A stretch of 64,000 nucleotides of DNA. Source: Pseudomonadota bacterium. Its GTDB lineage: Bacteria > Pseudomonadota > Gammaproteobacteria > Burkholderiales > Sulfuriferulaceae. Each line of letters opens with the position of its first letter. Within the stretch, counting starts at the first letter, position 1. The stretch covers positions 1-64,000 of the forward strand of contig JAJYPN010000009.1 of the NCBI GenBank assembly GCA_021795395.1, read 5' to 3'. A program made the position numbers and the translations under genes. Shown piece by piece: positions 1-9,035 of the stretch. The notes under the pieces are model-generated. The model saw only the letters and a list, made by a program, of their open reading frames with translations, did no database searches and was not told the origin of the DNA.

Positions 1-100
1 GGCCGAAGCGGGTGATCATCTCGCGCATCACCAGCGCCCAGATCACGCGGCGCTGTATGGCGAGCTGATACCAGAAGCTCTCTTTTCCGTTAGCGATCAT
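1..100 (-). CDS. ABC-2 type polysaccharide export permease, KpsM-like (5' end only)
   Basis: Only the first 33 codons are in the window; the gene runs off the left edge. The reading (MIANGKESFWYQLAIQRR, then VIWALVMREMITRFG) has the N-terminal shape of ABC-2 permeases of the KpsM/CtrC/BexB group, which carry capsular or other surface polysaccharide across the inner membrane with an ATPase partner. Its ATG lies inside the last codons of the upstream KpsE-like gene (about 11 bp overlap), so the two are almost certainly translationally coupled parts of one export operon. Family assignment rests on the short N-terminus and on the neighbour. Confidence 0.72.
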   Translation of the reverse strand, partial: MIANGKESFWYQLAIQRRVIWALVMREMITRFG

Positions 101-1247
101 GGTGTTCTCGCACGCCGGCAACGACGATGGTCAACGTGCCCCAGACGATGAGCGAGACCAGCAGCGTGGCCAGGATGTCCTGAAAGCGTTTGGGTACCTG
201 CGAGGCGTCGGGCAGGTTGGGGTAGCTGATGGTTTCCAGGTACAGTTCCTGTTTTTGCGCGGTGACCTTGGCTTGCTCCAGCGAGGTGACGGCGGCTTCG
301 AGTATCTTTTGTGCGATGAGTTGGTCGATCAGGAAGCCTTCGTACTGGATGTCCTTGCTGGACAATGACTGGGCTGAGCCGCTCACCTTGGTTATTTCGC
401 TGTCGATTTGCGCTTCCAGCGAGTGGATGGTGCTTGCCAGCAGGGGCAATTGCGGGTTGCTTGGGGTATAGGTGCGCAGGGTTTCCAGCTGGCTTTTGTT
501 CTTTAGGAGCTGATCCTGCAATTTGGAGACCATGCCCAGCTGCATCGTCGATTGCGCTGGCGGGCTGAAGATTTTCTGCGCGTTGCGATACCGGGCAAGC
601 AGTATGGTTGCGTTGTGCAGATTTTTCTGGGCGATGTTTACCTGCGTTTGCGCGTAGTATACGGCCTTGCGGCGAGCGGTGTCGTTGAGCTGGTTGGCGA
701 TGTCCTGGCTTTTTTGCAACAGGTAGGCGTTGATTTTTTGCGCGTCGGCGGCGTTGTAGGCGCGTACGGTGAGCTTGGTGATGCCGCTGGTGCTGTCTAT
801 GCTGTCCTCGACCATGCCCCGGTAGTAGCGGTGCAGTTCCACCCTGTCGGTGAAGGGATAAAACACGCCGCCGAACCGGTTGAAAATATCGATGTGACGA
901 TTACCGTAGATATTTTTGAGATTATAGGTTCGATCGAGCGCCGTCATGGCGTCCCACGAATCGACGTAGGTCTGAATGGTATAGGCGGTGTTGGATGAAT
1001 TGCTGCCGGAGATGCTGCCGAGCAGGCTGCTCAGACCGGATGAGCTGAAATTCTGGCCCGGGGTATAAATCACAAAGCTGGATTCGGAGATGTATACATC
1101 CGACGCGATCAGCCCGAAGTAAAGGGTGGACAACAGTGTGGGTATAACCACCGTGAACAGGAATAAGCGGTTCATGCCCTTGATACGATCGATGAAGCTG
1201 GTTTTTGCAGGGTGATTATGCGGTGCGGCGACAGCTGTGTTGTCCAA
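90..1247 (-). CDS. Capsule polysaccharide export inner-membrane protein, KpsE/CtrB/BexC-like
   Basis: A 385-residue protein with the layout of polysaccharide co-polymerase/export proteins of the KpsE family: a short cytoplasmic N-terminus, one membrane segment near residues 28-48, a long periplasmic region rich in coiled coil (about residues 170-345, with many Gln, Leu and Ala), and a second membrane segment near residues 360-378 followed by a short basic tail. These proteins link the inner-membrane ABC exporter to the outer-membrane channel. The start is a TTG preceded by GGGAACCACC on the minus strand; no better ATG lies upstream in frame. It overlaps the KpsM-like gene downstream, which supports the function. 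Which polysaccharide is exported cannot be told from here. Confidence 0.85.
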   Translation of the reverse strand: MDNTAVAAPHNHPAKTSFIDRIKGMNRLFLFTVVIPTLLSTLYFGLIASDVYISESSFVIYTPGQNFSSSGLSSLLGSISGSNSSNTAYTIQTYVDSWDAMTALDRTYNLKNIYGNRHIDIFNRFGGVFYPFTDRVELHRYYRGMVEDSIDSTSGITKLTVRAYNAADAQKINAYLLQKSQDIANQLNDTARRKAVYYAQTQVNIAQKNLHNATILLARYRNAQKIFSPPAQSTMQLGMVSKLQDQLLKNKSQLETLRTYTPSNPQLPLLASTIHSLEAQIDSEITKVSGSAQSLSSKDIQYEGFLIDQLIAQKILEAAVTSLEQAKVTAQKQELYLETISYPNLPDASQVPKRFQDILATLLVSLIVWGTLTIVVAGVREHHDR

Positions 1248-1415
1248 GGTGGTTCCCGAGTTAATTATATGCGCTGGTTAGATAGATAGTATAGCGCAGG
1301 TTTATTACATTTTGTTGGCGTGGGTCTGGCAGCAGGTCGGACTCAAGGCTGATCTGCTGGGAAAAACCCATATAATGCACTTGACGGAATATGATCTAAA
1401 AGGCATACTTCGATC

Positions 1416-1782
1416 ATGATTTGGGAAATCGAATTTACGGATGAGTTTGGGGTGTGGTGGGGACTTGCTAAGCGATGCAGAGCAGGAATCTATCCGCGCC
1501 AGTGTGAAGCTGCTCGGCGAGTACGGGCCGAGTCTCCGGTTTCCGCATTCGAGCGGTATCAATGGATCGCGGCACGGTCACATGCGCGAGCTTTGTGTTC
1601 AACACGCCGGTCGCCCATATCGATTGCTGTTTGCTTTCGATCCTCGCCGATGCGTAATTCTGTTGTTGGGCGGGGACAAGACTGGCAACGATCACTGGTA
1701 TGACGAAAATGTGCCGATTGCGGATCGGTTATATGACGAGCATTTGGAATTGCTGAAAAAGGAAGGACTGATTAATGGCTAG
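1416..1782 (+). pseudogene. HigB/RelE-like toxin gene with a +1 frameshift
   Basis: Two overlapping frames together encode one toxin of the RelE/HigB (Gp49-like) class. The first frame gives MIWEIEFTDEFGVWW; the rest, from LLSDAEQES to the C-terminus KKEGLING, is in another frame. Dropping one G from the GGGG run at 1459-1462 joins them into a normal-length protein of about 120 residues with the family signature HGHMREL, YRLLFAFDP and GGDKTGND. Such toxins are ribosome-dependent mRNA endonucleases. The stop overlaps the start of the antitoxin by 8 bp, the usual toxin-first order. As given, the toxin is inactive unless the extra G is a sequencing error or frameshifting occurs. An internal start at 1441 would give a protein lacking the first beta strand. 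Confidence 0.8.
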
Positions 1783-2107
1783 AAAATTCGCGGAACTTGA
1801 AAGCAAGATGACACCGGCCTCGCTCGCACGTTCCGATGCGATTTACCGTCAACTCCTGGCGGAACTTCCGCTTGCGGAATTGCGTCGGGCACGCGGGTTG
1901 TCGCAAAAGACGCTCGCCGGGGTGCTTCACGTTGACCAGGCCAGCATTTCGAAAATGGAGCGTCGTACCGATATGTATATCTCCACCTTGCGCAGTCACA
2001 TCGAAGCGATGGGAGGCGAACTGGAGATCGTCGCGCGTTTCCCGGATGGTACGGTAAAAATCACCAACTTTAATGGTATTGAATCCTCTGAACAGGCGAT
2101 AGTCTGA
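1775..2107 (+). CDS. XRE-family antitoxin, HigA-like
   Basis: A 110-residue protein with one Cro/C1-type helix-turn-helix (about residues 38-65, LRRARGLSQKTLAGVLHV and SISKMERR) followed by the short beta extension GGELEIVARFPDG seen in antitoxins that pair with HigB/RelE-type toxins. It would neutralise the toxin and repress the shared promoter. The ATG overlaps the last 8 bp of the toxin frame, so translation is likely coupled. The gene looks intact although its toxin is frameshifted. A diverged copy of its 3' part lies about 1.3 kb downstream. Confidence 0.87.
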   Translation: MARKFAELESKMTPASLARSDAIYRQLLAELPLAELRRARGLSQKTLAGVLHVDQASISKMERRTDMYISTLRSHIEAMGGELEIVARFPDGTVKITNFNGIESSEQAIV

Positions 2108-2228
2108 TTTTGAGTCGGCCGGCTGATCAGCTCGGCCCGGATTGTCCTGAGCGATAAATCAGCGATTACATCCAGATCCTCCTCGACGTAGCGCGAGGGT
2201 TCAATCTGCATTACTTTGCCGGACCTGC
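2108..2228 (+). other. Short spacer with no recognisable gene
   Basis: This stretch links the antitoxin to the DUF1016 fragment. It is open on the minus strand as the tail of an antisense frame, but nothing recognisable is encoded. It probably holds a junction left when the 5' end of the DUF1016 gene was lost. Confidence 0.4.
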
Positions 2229-2630
2229 TTGATCATTGCTTACTGGCGCACCGGCAAGCGTCTCCTTGCGGAAAATCTGATCGATGGCCGGGGGAAATAC
2301 GGGCAAAAGATTCTTGCGACGCTGGCGCAACAATTGGAGCGGGAGTTCGGGAGGGGCTTCAGTTATTCAGCTCTGACGCGGATGGTCCGATTCGCCGAGC
2401 AGTTCCCCGATGAGCGAATTCTTGTATCACTGATACAAGAATTGACCTGGACCCATTTTCTGGCTCTGCTTCCCCTGAAGGATGCTTTAGCCCGTGAATT
2501 CTACGCCGAAATGTGCCGGGTAGAGCGTTGGAGCGTCCGCGCCCTGCGCCAAAAGATCGGCGGCATGCTCTTCGAGCGTACGGCGTTGTCACCTATAGCG
2601 AGAAAGACGTGGAGGCGGCGATCAGGGTAG
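2229..2630 (+). pseudogene. DUF1016 (YhcG-type) protein, truncated at both ends
   Basis: The reading IIAYWRTGKRLLAEN, FGRGFSYSALTRMVRFAEQF, LTWTHFLALLPLKDALAREF and KIGGMLFERTALS is the N-terminal winged-helix part of DUF1016/YhcG proteins, which normally continue into a PDDEXK nuclease-like domain. Here the first 40 or so residues are missing (no ATG; the frame opens at a TTG), and shortly after FERTALS the sequence leaves the family and ends without any nuclease domain. From about 2585 a different frame reads GVVTYSEKDVEAAIRVGC to a stop, as if the tail of another gene had been joined. I read it as a decayed fragment. Confidence 0.75.
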
Positions 2631-2634
2631 GATG

Positions 2635-3294
2635 TTAATCTTCATCCAGTCGTGTCGCTGCCTCAGGGTACATGTCCGGAAAATAAAACGACAGCGCATC
2701 CAGGGGCAGACCGAAACGCACTTTGCCCAGAGGCGTATCCGTTTCCACCAACCCGATTTTGAGCAGCTGCGAAAGCAGCGTTTGCGCTACCTTATCGCCC
2801 AAGCCGGTTATCTGCTTGAAGTCGGCGCGTGTTAGCGGACCGGAAAAAGATAGTGTAAGGGTAATTCGGCTTCATGGCGCATCCGCTTATCGGTTTCGGA
2901 GCGGAATACGACGAGGGCTCGGATGCGGGAACGAATGCCATCAAAATCCAGCATGTTGCGCATGAAAGTTACCTGGTCGTTGCAAACAGTGAGGAAGTAA
3001 TGACAAAAGCGCCACAAGCCTTCTTCGGTGAGATCGCCTCTTCCATCCAGATCGCCTCGGCGCGGTTCATCTGCGAACTCAAGTCGCGCATTGTAATCCT
3101 TCTGTGTGCGGGCGAGTCCGCGGCAGACGGACCATAGCCCAACGGTAAAATCGCGATATAGGGCCGCATGCGTAGCCAGACGCGCCACGCGACCGTTACC
3201 GTCGAGAAAAGGGTGTATCCAGGCTAGCCGCTGGTGGGCGCTGGCAACCTTGACTAGTTGTTTGTCCCACGAGGCATGCCCGTCATAAACGAAG
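2635..3294 (-). pseudogene. Fic-family gene remnant (5' truncated, frameshifted)
   Basis: On the minus strand this carries the C-terminal two thirds of a Fic protein: HQRLAWIHPFLDGNGRVARL holds the catalytic motif HPFxDGNGR, followed by GLWSVCRGLARTQKDYNARL and the helices LTEEGLWRFCHYFLTVC. The frame breaks at an A5/T5 run (2844-2848). In the shifted frame the family C-terminus continues as SFSGPLTRADFKQITGLGDK, then GLVETDTPLGKVRFGLPLDA, to a stop at 2635, so one base seems lost from the run. The 5' end is replaced at 3294/3295 by a copy of antitoxin DNA. Fic proteins AMPylate targets, but this copy should be dead. Confidence 0.82.
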
Positions 3295-3351
3295 ATGGGA
3301 GGCGAGTTGGAGATCGTCGCGCGTTTCCGCGATGGTACGGTAAAAATCACC
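3295..3351 (+). repeat. 57-bp partial duplication of the antitoxin 3' end
   Basis: Positions 3295-3351 match 2009-2065 inside the XRE antitoxin at 53 of 57 bases with no gaps. Translated, the copy reads MGGELEIVARFRDGTVKIT, one residue different from the functional gene over this stretch. It lies on the plus strand and abuts the truncated 5' end of the minus-strand Fic remnant. It is therefore either the stump of a second HigA-like gene or a recombination scar. Confidence 0.88.
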
Positions 3352-3602
3352 CATTAGCGTTGGCGATCGCTTGGTACTTGCGTTCAAGGCGATTCAATAC
3401 GTCGTCAGCTGAGATGCCGGGTGTCTTGTGCCGGGTTAAGATGGAATACGATTTTGTTACCGGATCGATACAATTGTACACGGCATGTGTGAGAGAAATA
3501 AGACATACGATGCTCAAATATGGTAGGGTAAACGCAGCATAAATTTTAAGAAGTACGGTGTGACCATTGCAGTTGACCACTGTAATTTCGCTGAATTATA
3601 AA
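3352..3602. other. Region between the Fic debris and the GGDEF-EAL gene
   Basis: No complete gene is recognised. A minus-strand frame (3347-3580) ends in SADDVLNRLERKYQAIANAN directly at the duplicated antitoxin segment; it looks protein-like but I cannot name it, and it may be the stump of another lost gene. The right part is AT-rich and presumably holds the promoter of the downstream gene. Confidence 0.4.
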
Positions 3603-6257
3603 ATGGATAGCGCTACCATGCAGACCGTATTCATACCTGCCATACTCAAATCGGACCAGGTCCAGAAATTATTGGACAAGATTCCGGCTTTGTTGTTTAT
3701 GCTGGACCCTGATACCTTACGCCTCAGTTTTGTCAATTCCCAATTGCTGAAATGTTTGCATTATGAACGGGACGACTTATTGGGTATGGAGGTCAATCGT
3801 CTGAATTTCGGCCATTCCAAAGAATTTTGGCATCATATCGTGGCGTATCTCCTGGTCAACAACGATGACATGACCACCGCCCAGGCGGAAATGGCTTTCA
3901 AGTGCCGAAATGGAATCGACCTGCCGGTATCGGTTGTCGTCAAATACGTCGAATTCGAAGGCAAGCAAAGCATATTCGTCACTGCGCAGGATATTTCGTC
4001 CAGAAAAGTCAATGATGCGCACTTGATGCGGTTGAGCAAATTCACCACCGCTTCTAGGAATCTGAATCAGGCTATCGTGCGGGGAGCGGATGAAGCCGAT
4101 TTGTTCCCCCTGATTTGCCGTCTGGTCGCGGATTTCGGCGACGTGGTGATGGCGTGGGTAGGCAAGCTGAATGAAACGACAAAATTGATAGAGCCGGTCG
4201 CCAGCTACGGCTACGGGCTGGAATATCTTGAACATATCGTGATCACTGTCGACGAGGATTCGCCGTATAGCAAAGGTCCCGTCGGCATCGCGTTTCGCGA
4301 AGGCCGTACCGCGATCGTGCATGATTTCATGGAAGATGCTTCCATGATTCCCTGGCGCAAGCAGGGCATGATGGCGGGGTGGTCTTCTGTGGGGGCCTTT
4401 CCGATTCTGCGTGCCGGCAAGGTATTTGCGGTGTTGTGTCTGTATCATGCGAAAAGGAATGTCTTCGATTGCGAGACCATCAATCTGGTCATGGATATGT
4501 GCAACGATCTCGCGCTTGCATTCGATAATGCAGACCATGAAAAAAGACGGCAGTCGCTGGAAAAGGAGCTCAAACTGGCCGCGCTGGTTTTTCAGCACAG
4601 CAGCCAGGCGATGATGGTTACCGATGAGCATAATCGCGTTATTTTCGTCAATCAGTCCTACACCGATACGACCGGTTATACGCTCGAAGAGGTGCAAGGT
4701 AAATTTCCCCTGGTCGCCAATTCGGGCCGGCACGACCGTTATTTTTTCAAAAGGATCTGGCAGGAACTCCAGCGGCATCAATATTGGCAGGGAAGAATAT
4801 GGAGCCGGCGTAAAAACGGCGAAATCTATCCGGAATGGCTGACCGTGAACGCGGTGCTCAATGAGAACGGCATGCCGTATCGTTATATCGCCACACTGTC
4901 CGATATTTCAGACAAGATCCGCTCCGAAGAAACGATATGGAAACAGGCCAATTTCGATATGTTGACCGGCTTGGCCAATCGTTACCGGATGTATCGCCAG
5001 CTGAGCGATGAAATCATGCTGGATGAATCACGGAATAGCAATCTATGCGTACTTTATATCGATCTGGATCAATTCAAGGAGGTCAACGATACGCTGGGTC
5101 ATCAAGCCGGTGATCAATTACTGGTCGAAGTCGCCGGCAGAATCCGTGAGGCAGCGCCCGCATCGGCAACGATTGCGCGTTTGGGCGGCGACGAATTCAC
5201 CGTCATCCTCATCAACCGGAGCCAGGTCGAAGACGTGACGCGTATTGCGCAAGGCATCATCGATAAGCTCGCCGACCCTTTCCATGTGAGCGAAGATCAA
5301 AGGAGCATCTATATTTCGGCCAGCATAGGCATTGCGTTTTATCCTGCCGATGCGAAAGATGCCGGCGATCTGCTCAAAAAAGCGGAACAGGCGATGTATG
5401 TGGCAAAAAATTCCGGCCGTAACCGCCTCAATTTGTATACTTCCGGTTTGCAGGAAAAAGCGCAAAACCGTCTGAATCTGCTGAGAGATTTACGCGAGGC
5501 GCTGATACAGCAGCAGTTCGTACTGTACTATCAGCCCATCGTCGATATGTCGAACGGCAAGACGATCAAGGCCGAAGCGTTGATCCGCTGGAATCATCCG
5601 AAACGCGGCATGATCAGTCCGGCTGAATTCATCCCGTTGGCGGAAGAGACTGGGCTCATCATACAATTGGGCGACTGGGTATTCCGCGAAGCGGTGAGCA
5701 ACTCCCAGCGCTGGGTCGCCGGGGGACAGCGCGATTTCCAGATCAGCGTGAACATGTCGCCTGCGCAGTTCAGGCACGAAGCGACGAATATCAAAGTCTG
5801 GCTGGATTATTTGCAGCAGTCGGGTCTTTCGGGGAAGAATCTGGTGATAGAAATCACCGAAGGATTGCTGATGGATGTCACTGTCACGATTTCAAGCAAA
5901 TTGCTGGCTTTCAGGGATGCCGGTATCGAGATTTCCATGGACGATTTCGGTACGGGCTATTCTGCCTTGTCCTATCTTAAAAAATTCGATATCGATTATC
6001 TGAAAATCGACCAGTCGTTCATCCACGATGTCACGACCAACGAGAGCGATGCCGCTTTGGTGGAGGCCATCGTCGTCATGGCGCACAAACTGGGCCTGAA
6101 AGTAATCGCCGAGGGCGTCGAAACCGAACAGCAGCATAAACTCCTCATCGCGTGCGGTTGCGATTACGGACAAGGATACTGGTACGCCCGTCCGTTGCCG
6201 GCAGCGGAATTCGAGGGTTTGATAGGAAAAAGCTGTTTCGTGGCAAATGGCGGATGA
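3603..6257 (+). CDS. PAS-GAF-PAS diguanylate cyclase/phosphodiesterase (GGDEF-EAL)
   Basis: An 884-residue cytoplasmic c-di-GMP enzyme with no membrane segment. Order: PAS (about 25-135), GAF (about 155-305), a second PAS (about 325-440), GGDEF (about 445-610; intact RLGGDEF near residue 528) and EAL (about 625-870; AEALIRW near 657, DDFGTGYSALSYL, AEGVET). The GGDEF and EAL catalytic motifs are both conserved, so it may make or break c-di-GMP, with the sensory domains setting the balance. The start is uncertain: ATG 3603 is preferred, while an in-frame TTG at 3567 would add 12 residues; neither has a strong ribosome-binding site. It stands alone, between decayed accessory genes and ppk2. Ligands of the PAS/GAF domains cannot be inferred. 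Confidence 0.92.
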   Translation: MDSATMQTVFIPAILKSDQVQKLLDKIPALLFMLDPDTLRLSFVNSQLLKCLHYERDDLLGMEVNRLNFGHSKEFWHHIVAYLLVNNDDMTTAQAEMAFKCRNGIDLPVSVVVKYVEFEGKQSIFVTAQDISSRKVNDAHLMRLSKFTTASRNLNQAIVRGADEADLFPLICRLVADFGDVVMAWVGKLNETTKLIEPVASYGYGLEYLEHIVITVDEDSPYSKGPVGIAFREGRTAIVHDFMEDASMIPWRKQGMMAGWSSVGAFPILRAGKVFAVLCLYHAKRNVFDCETINLVMDMCNDLALAFDNADHEKRRQSLEKELKLAALVFQHSSQAMMVTDEHNRVIFVNQSYTDTTGYTLEEVQGKFPLVANSGRHDRYFFKRIWQELQRHQYWQGRIWSRRKNGEIYPEWLTVNAVLNENGMPYRYIATLSDISDKIRSEETIWKQANFDMLTGLANRYRMYRQLSDEIMLDESRNSNLCVLYIDLDQFKEVNDTLGHQAGDQLLVEVAGRIREAAPASATIARLGGDEFTVILINRSQVEDVTRIAQGIIDKLADPFHVSEDQRSIYISASIGIAFYPADAKDAGDLLKKAEQAMYVAKNSGRNRLNLYTSGLQEKAQNRLNLLRDLREALIQQQFVLYYQPIVDMSNGKTIKAEALIRWNHPKRGMISPAEFIPLAEETGLIIQLGDWVFREAVSNSQRWVAGGQRDFQISVNMSPAQFRHEATNIKVWLDYLQQSGLSGKNLVIEITEGLLMDVTVTISSKLLAFRDAGIEISMDDFGTGYSALSYLKKFDIDYLKIDQSFIHDVTTNESDAALVEAIVVMAHKLGLKVIAEGVETEQQHKLLIACGCDYGQGYWYARPLPAAEFEGLIGKSCFVANGG

Positions 6258-6304
6258 GCGCTGCCGCGCCGAACGTCCTTGCCTATTGATGAGGAGATTT
6301 GCCT

Positions 6305-7186
6305 GTGACTATCGATATCGCTGATTTCCGCATCCGCCCCGGCAAACCGGCCCAGCTGAAAAAAAGACCGACGCGCATAACGCCTTATTATTCGAATTCC
6401 AGCGAATATCAGACCGTATTGAAAGCGCAGAGCGCTGAAATCGACCGCTTGCAGCAATTGCACTATGCCGCTAACCGGTATGCGATCCTGCTGATATTTC
6501 ACGGGATGGACGCTGCGGGAAAAGACGGCATCATACGCCATGTCATGACCGGCGTGAATCCGCAGGGCTGCGAAGTCACCAGTTTCAAACAGCCGAGCGA
6601 AGAAGAACTCGAACACGATTTTTTGTGGCGCGCAGTCAGGCATCTGCCGCAACGCGGACGTATCGGCGTATTCAACCGTTCGTATTACGAAGATGTGCTG
6701 ATCGTGCGCGTCCATCCCGAACTATTGCATCAACGGGAATTGCCCGAGGCATTACTGGATAAAAAAACGGTGTGGCAGGACCGTTATCGGTCCATCGTCA
6801 ATCTGGAACGGCATTTGTGCGATAACGGTACGAAAATCGTCAAGTTTTTTCTGCACCTGTCAGCGGACGAACAGCGCCGGCGTTTTCTGGCACGTATCGA
6901 TGAGCCGAGCAAAAACTGGAAACTGAGCACGGCCGATATCGAGGAGCGCAAGTTCTGGAAGCGCTACATGAAGGCGTACGAAACCTGCTTGAGCGAAACC
7001 AGTAGCGACAGCGCCTGCTGGTACGCCATACCGGCCGACGACAAGGAAAACGCCCGATTGATCGTGGCCCAGATCATCCTGGAAACGATGCGCGGCTTGA
7101 AATTGCAGTATCCTCCCGTCGATGCTAAAAAAGAGGTAGAGTTGCAGGCAATCCGCGCTGCGTTGGAAAGCGGCGGGGATGCCTGA
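6305..7186 (+). CDS. Polyphosphate kinase 2 family protein
   Basis: PPK2-type phosphotransferase of about 293 residues, which moves phosphate between polyphosphate and nucleotides. Visible motifs: the P-loop GMDAAGKDG (about residues 67-75), the Walker B/lid region [20 protein letters not shown] (about 123-142), and [19 protein letters not shown] further on, all typical of the single-domain PPK2 class. The GTG at 6305 is chosen because AGGAG at 6292-6296 is 8 bp before it; a TTG two codons earlier sits too close. The gene follows the GGDEF-EAL gene by 47 bp on the same strand. Whether it favours AMP, ADP or GDP cannot be read from sequence alone. Confidence 0.9.
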   Translation: MTIDIADFRIRPGKPAQLKKRPTRITPYYSNSSEYQTVLKAQSAEIDRLQQLHYAANRYAILLIFHGMDAAGKDGIIRHVMTGVNPQGCEVTSFKQPSEEELEHDFLWRAVRHLPQRGRIGVFNRSYYEDVLIVRVHPELLHQRELPEALLDKKTVWQDRYRSIVNLERHLCDNGTKIVKFFLHLSADEQRRRFLARIDEPSKNWKLSTADIEERKFWKRYMKAYETCLSETSSDSACWYAIPADDKENARLIVAQIILETMRGLKLQYPPVDAKKEVELQAIRAALESGGDA

Positions 7187-7254
7187 TAGTCAGCGCTGTA
7201 AGGTCTCGTTAGGAGTGACGAATAAATATGTCTCAACAGATAGTGTGAACGAAA

Positions 7255-7302
7255 ATGACCGCGGAGGAATTCTTTGATTGGCTTCGTGGGCAACAGGACT
7301 GA
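7255..7302 (+). pseudogene. Possible Uma2-family (DUF820) start, 15-codon remnant
   Basis: A 15-residue frame, MTAEEFFDWLRGQQD, looks like the first residues of Uma2 (DUF820, PDDEXK-like) proteins, which often begin M-T-x-E-E-F. The frame stops at once and the following sequence does not continue the family. It could be chance; confidence is low. Confidence 0.25.
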
Positions 7303-7313
7303 GCGCGGTCACG

Positions 7314-7338
7314 GAACTATCCGAGATCACGATAGTTC
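7314..7338. repeat. Inverted repeat, 8-bp arms
   Basis: GAACTATC and GATAGTTC are perfect complements separated by 9 bases, in the 262-bp gap between ppk2 and the DUF302 gene. No T-run follows on either strand, so it is not a classic terminator; it may be a protein-binding site. Confidence 0.45.
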
Positions 7339-7387
7339 TCAGGTTGGAAGACGTGTACTCCGTACTTCAATTTCAGAATCATCTTGC

Positions 7388-7402
7388 TCTGGGGACCCCA
7401 GA
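7388..7402. promoter_or_regulatory. Perfect palindrome before the DUF302 gene
   Basis: TCTGGGG-A-CCCCAGA, 7-bp arms around one base, lies 46 bp before the ATG of the DUF302 gene. GC-rich dyads of this form are common operators of dimeric regulators such as the MerR family, but no regulator is nearby. Confidence 0.4.
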
Positions 7403-7448
7403 TGAGATGGGTAGATGAAGGTTTGATTATTTCACAGGAGATTCAATT

Positions 7449-7835
7449 ATGACGTATCATTTCAGTAAAACACTGGCATTGTCTTACGACGAAGCCATCG
7501 AGAAGGTGACTGAAGGTCTGAAGCAGGAAGGTTTCGGCGTGCTGACCGAAATCGACGTGCAGGCCACCTTAAAGAAAAAACTGAATGCGGATTTCAAGAA
7601 ATACAAGATTCTCGGCGCCTGCAATCCCACCATGGCGTTCGAAGCGCTGAAAGCCGAAGATAAAATCGGCACCATGCTGCCGTGCAATGTCGTAGTGCAG
7701 GAAATCGAAGGCGGCAAGATCGAAGTATCGGCGGTCGACCCGGTTGCTTCGATGTCGGCGATACACAACCAGCAGCTCGGAAACATCGCAAGTCAGGTGC
7801 AAGCGAAACTGAAAGCGGTGATCGATCGTTTGTGA
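7449..7835 (+). CDS. DUF302 domain protein
   Basis: A 128-residue protein filling one DUF302 domain: SYDEAIEKVTEGLKQEGFGV, then ILGACNPTMAFEAL with the conserved Cys-Asn-Pro, then LPCNVVVQEI and the final VDPVASM. DUF302 proteins are small alpha/beta proteins of unknown biochemical role, often near redox or metal genes. The ribosome-binding site AGGAG lies 8-9 bp before the ATG. It is convergent with hemH. Two dyads upstream suggest regulated expression. No signal peptide or membrane segment is seen. Confidence 0.9.
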   Translation: MTYHFSKTLALSYDEAIEKVTEGLKQEGFGVLTEIDVQATLKKKLNADFKKYKILGACNPTMAFEALKAEDKIGTMLPCNVVVQEIEGGKIEVSAVDPVASMSAIHNQQLGNIASQVQAKLKAVIDRL

Positions 7836-7919
7836 TCTGCATGACTCGTGGCAGGTCGTCCGATAGCGACGGCCTGGCGTCGAGTCGGTGCCGCTCGGGC
7901 GTGTGATCGTGCGTCCCGA

Positions 7920-9029
7920 TCAGTTTTTTGCGCCCAGCCGCATCGCGCGCTGGCGGCTGCGTTCGCCTGCCGCACGGCCCGCTTCCGTGTCCTGCTCGGG
8001 ATCGATCCAGCCCTGAAGATTGGATAAGGCGATGTGGCCCAAGGCTTCTATCCATTTGCTGTCTTCGTTCAAGGCCGGAATATAGTGAAATTCGCCGCCG
8101 CCGGCCTTGAGGAAAACGGTTTTGACTTCCATTGCGATTTCTTCCAGCGTTTCCAGGCAATCAGCGGTAAAGCCTGGGCAAAACACGTCGACGCGCCGCG
8201 TTTTGGCGCGTCCGAGTTCGGCCAGCGTCGCTGCGGTATACGGTTTGACCCATTCCGCGCGGCCGAAGCGCGACTGAAACGTAATCTGGTACTGGTCGTC
8301 ATTCAGCGCCAGCGCTTCGGCCAGCAGCCGTCCGGTTTTCTGGCATTCGCAGAAATAGGGATCGCCCTTGTCCAGCGTATAGCGCGGCACTCCGTGAAAG
8401 CTCATGATCAGGCGATCGGGGCGGCCGTTTTTCTGCCAGTAGGTTTGTACCTTATCGGCCAGTGCGGCGATATAGCCCGGGTCGTCATGGTAATGTTTGA
8501 CGGTACGCAGCGCGGGTTGGTTGCGTCGCGACAATAAATGGCGGAAAACCGCATCGAACGCCGACGCCGTGCTGCTGGCGGCATATTGCGGATAGAGCGG
8601 AATGCAGAGTATGCGGTCGCATCCTTGTTCGTGCAGGCGTTGCATTGCGCTGTCGATGGAAGGACGACCGTAGCGCATGGCGAAATCGACGACGTAGGGT
8701 GAACGGATGCGTTCTCCCAGCCAGCCTTGCAGTAATTTTGCCTGTTTTTCGGTATGAAAGAGCAAGGGGGAACCTTCCCGGTTATCCCAGATCGCCGCAT
8801 ATTTTTTGGCGGACTCGTCCGGGCGCGTCTGCAGGATAACGAAATTGAGTATTATCCACCACAAGACGCGCGGAATTTCGACGACGCGCGGATCGGACAG
8901 AAATTGCTGGAGATAACGCTTGAGTTCGAAGCGGGTAGGCGCGTTGGGCGTACCGAGATTGATCAGCAGGATGCCGGTTTTGGCAGGCTGACCGTGAGTG
9001 TGCGGAGGTTCGGCTTGATAGCGGGACAT
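7920..9029 (-). CDS. hemH: Ferrochelatase
   Basis: HemH inserts ferrous iron into protoporphyrin IX, the last step of protoheme synthesis. The 369-residue protein has the family landmarks: [14 protein letters not shown] at the N-terminus, the loop [20 protein letters not shown] carrying the active-site histidine, and [16 protein letters not shown]. The C-terminus extends by about 25 residues ([14 protein letters not shown]), as in beta-proteobacterial enzymes. The stop is 84 bp from the convergent DUF302 gene, and the start lies 6 bp after the hrcA stop, so hrcA-hemH form one leftward operon. Confidence 0.97.
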   Translation of the reverse strand: MSRYQAEPPHTHGQPAKTGILLINLGTPNAPTRFELKRYLQQFLSDPRVVEIPRVLWWIILNFVILQTRPDESAKKYAAIWDNREGSPLLFHTEKQAKLLQGWLGERIRSPYVVDFAMRYGRPSIDSAMQRLHEQGCDRILCIPLYPQYAASSTASAFDAVFRHLLSRRNQPALRTVKHYHDDPGYIAALADKVQTYWQKNGRPDRLIMSFHGVPRYTLDKGDPYFCECQKTGRLLAEALALNDDQYQITFQSRFGRAEWVKPYTAATLAELGRAKTRRVDVFCPGFTADCLETLEEIAMEVKTVFLKAGGGEFHYIPALNEDSKWIEALGHIALSNLQGWIDPEQDTEAGRAAGERSRQRAMRLGAKN

Positions 9030-9035
9030 AAAGGG

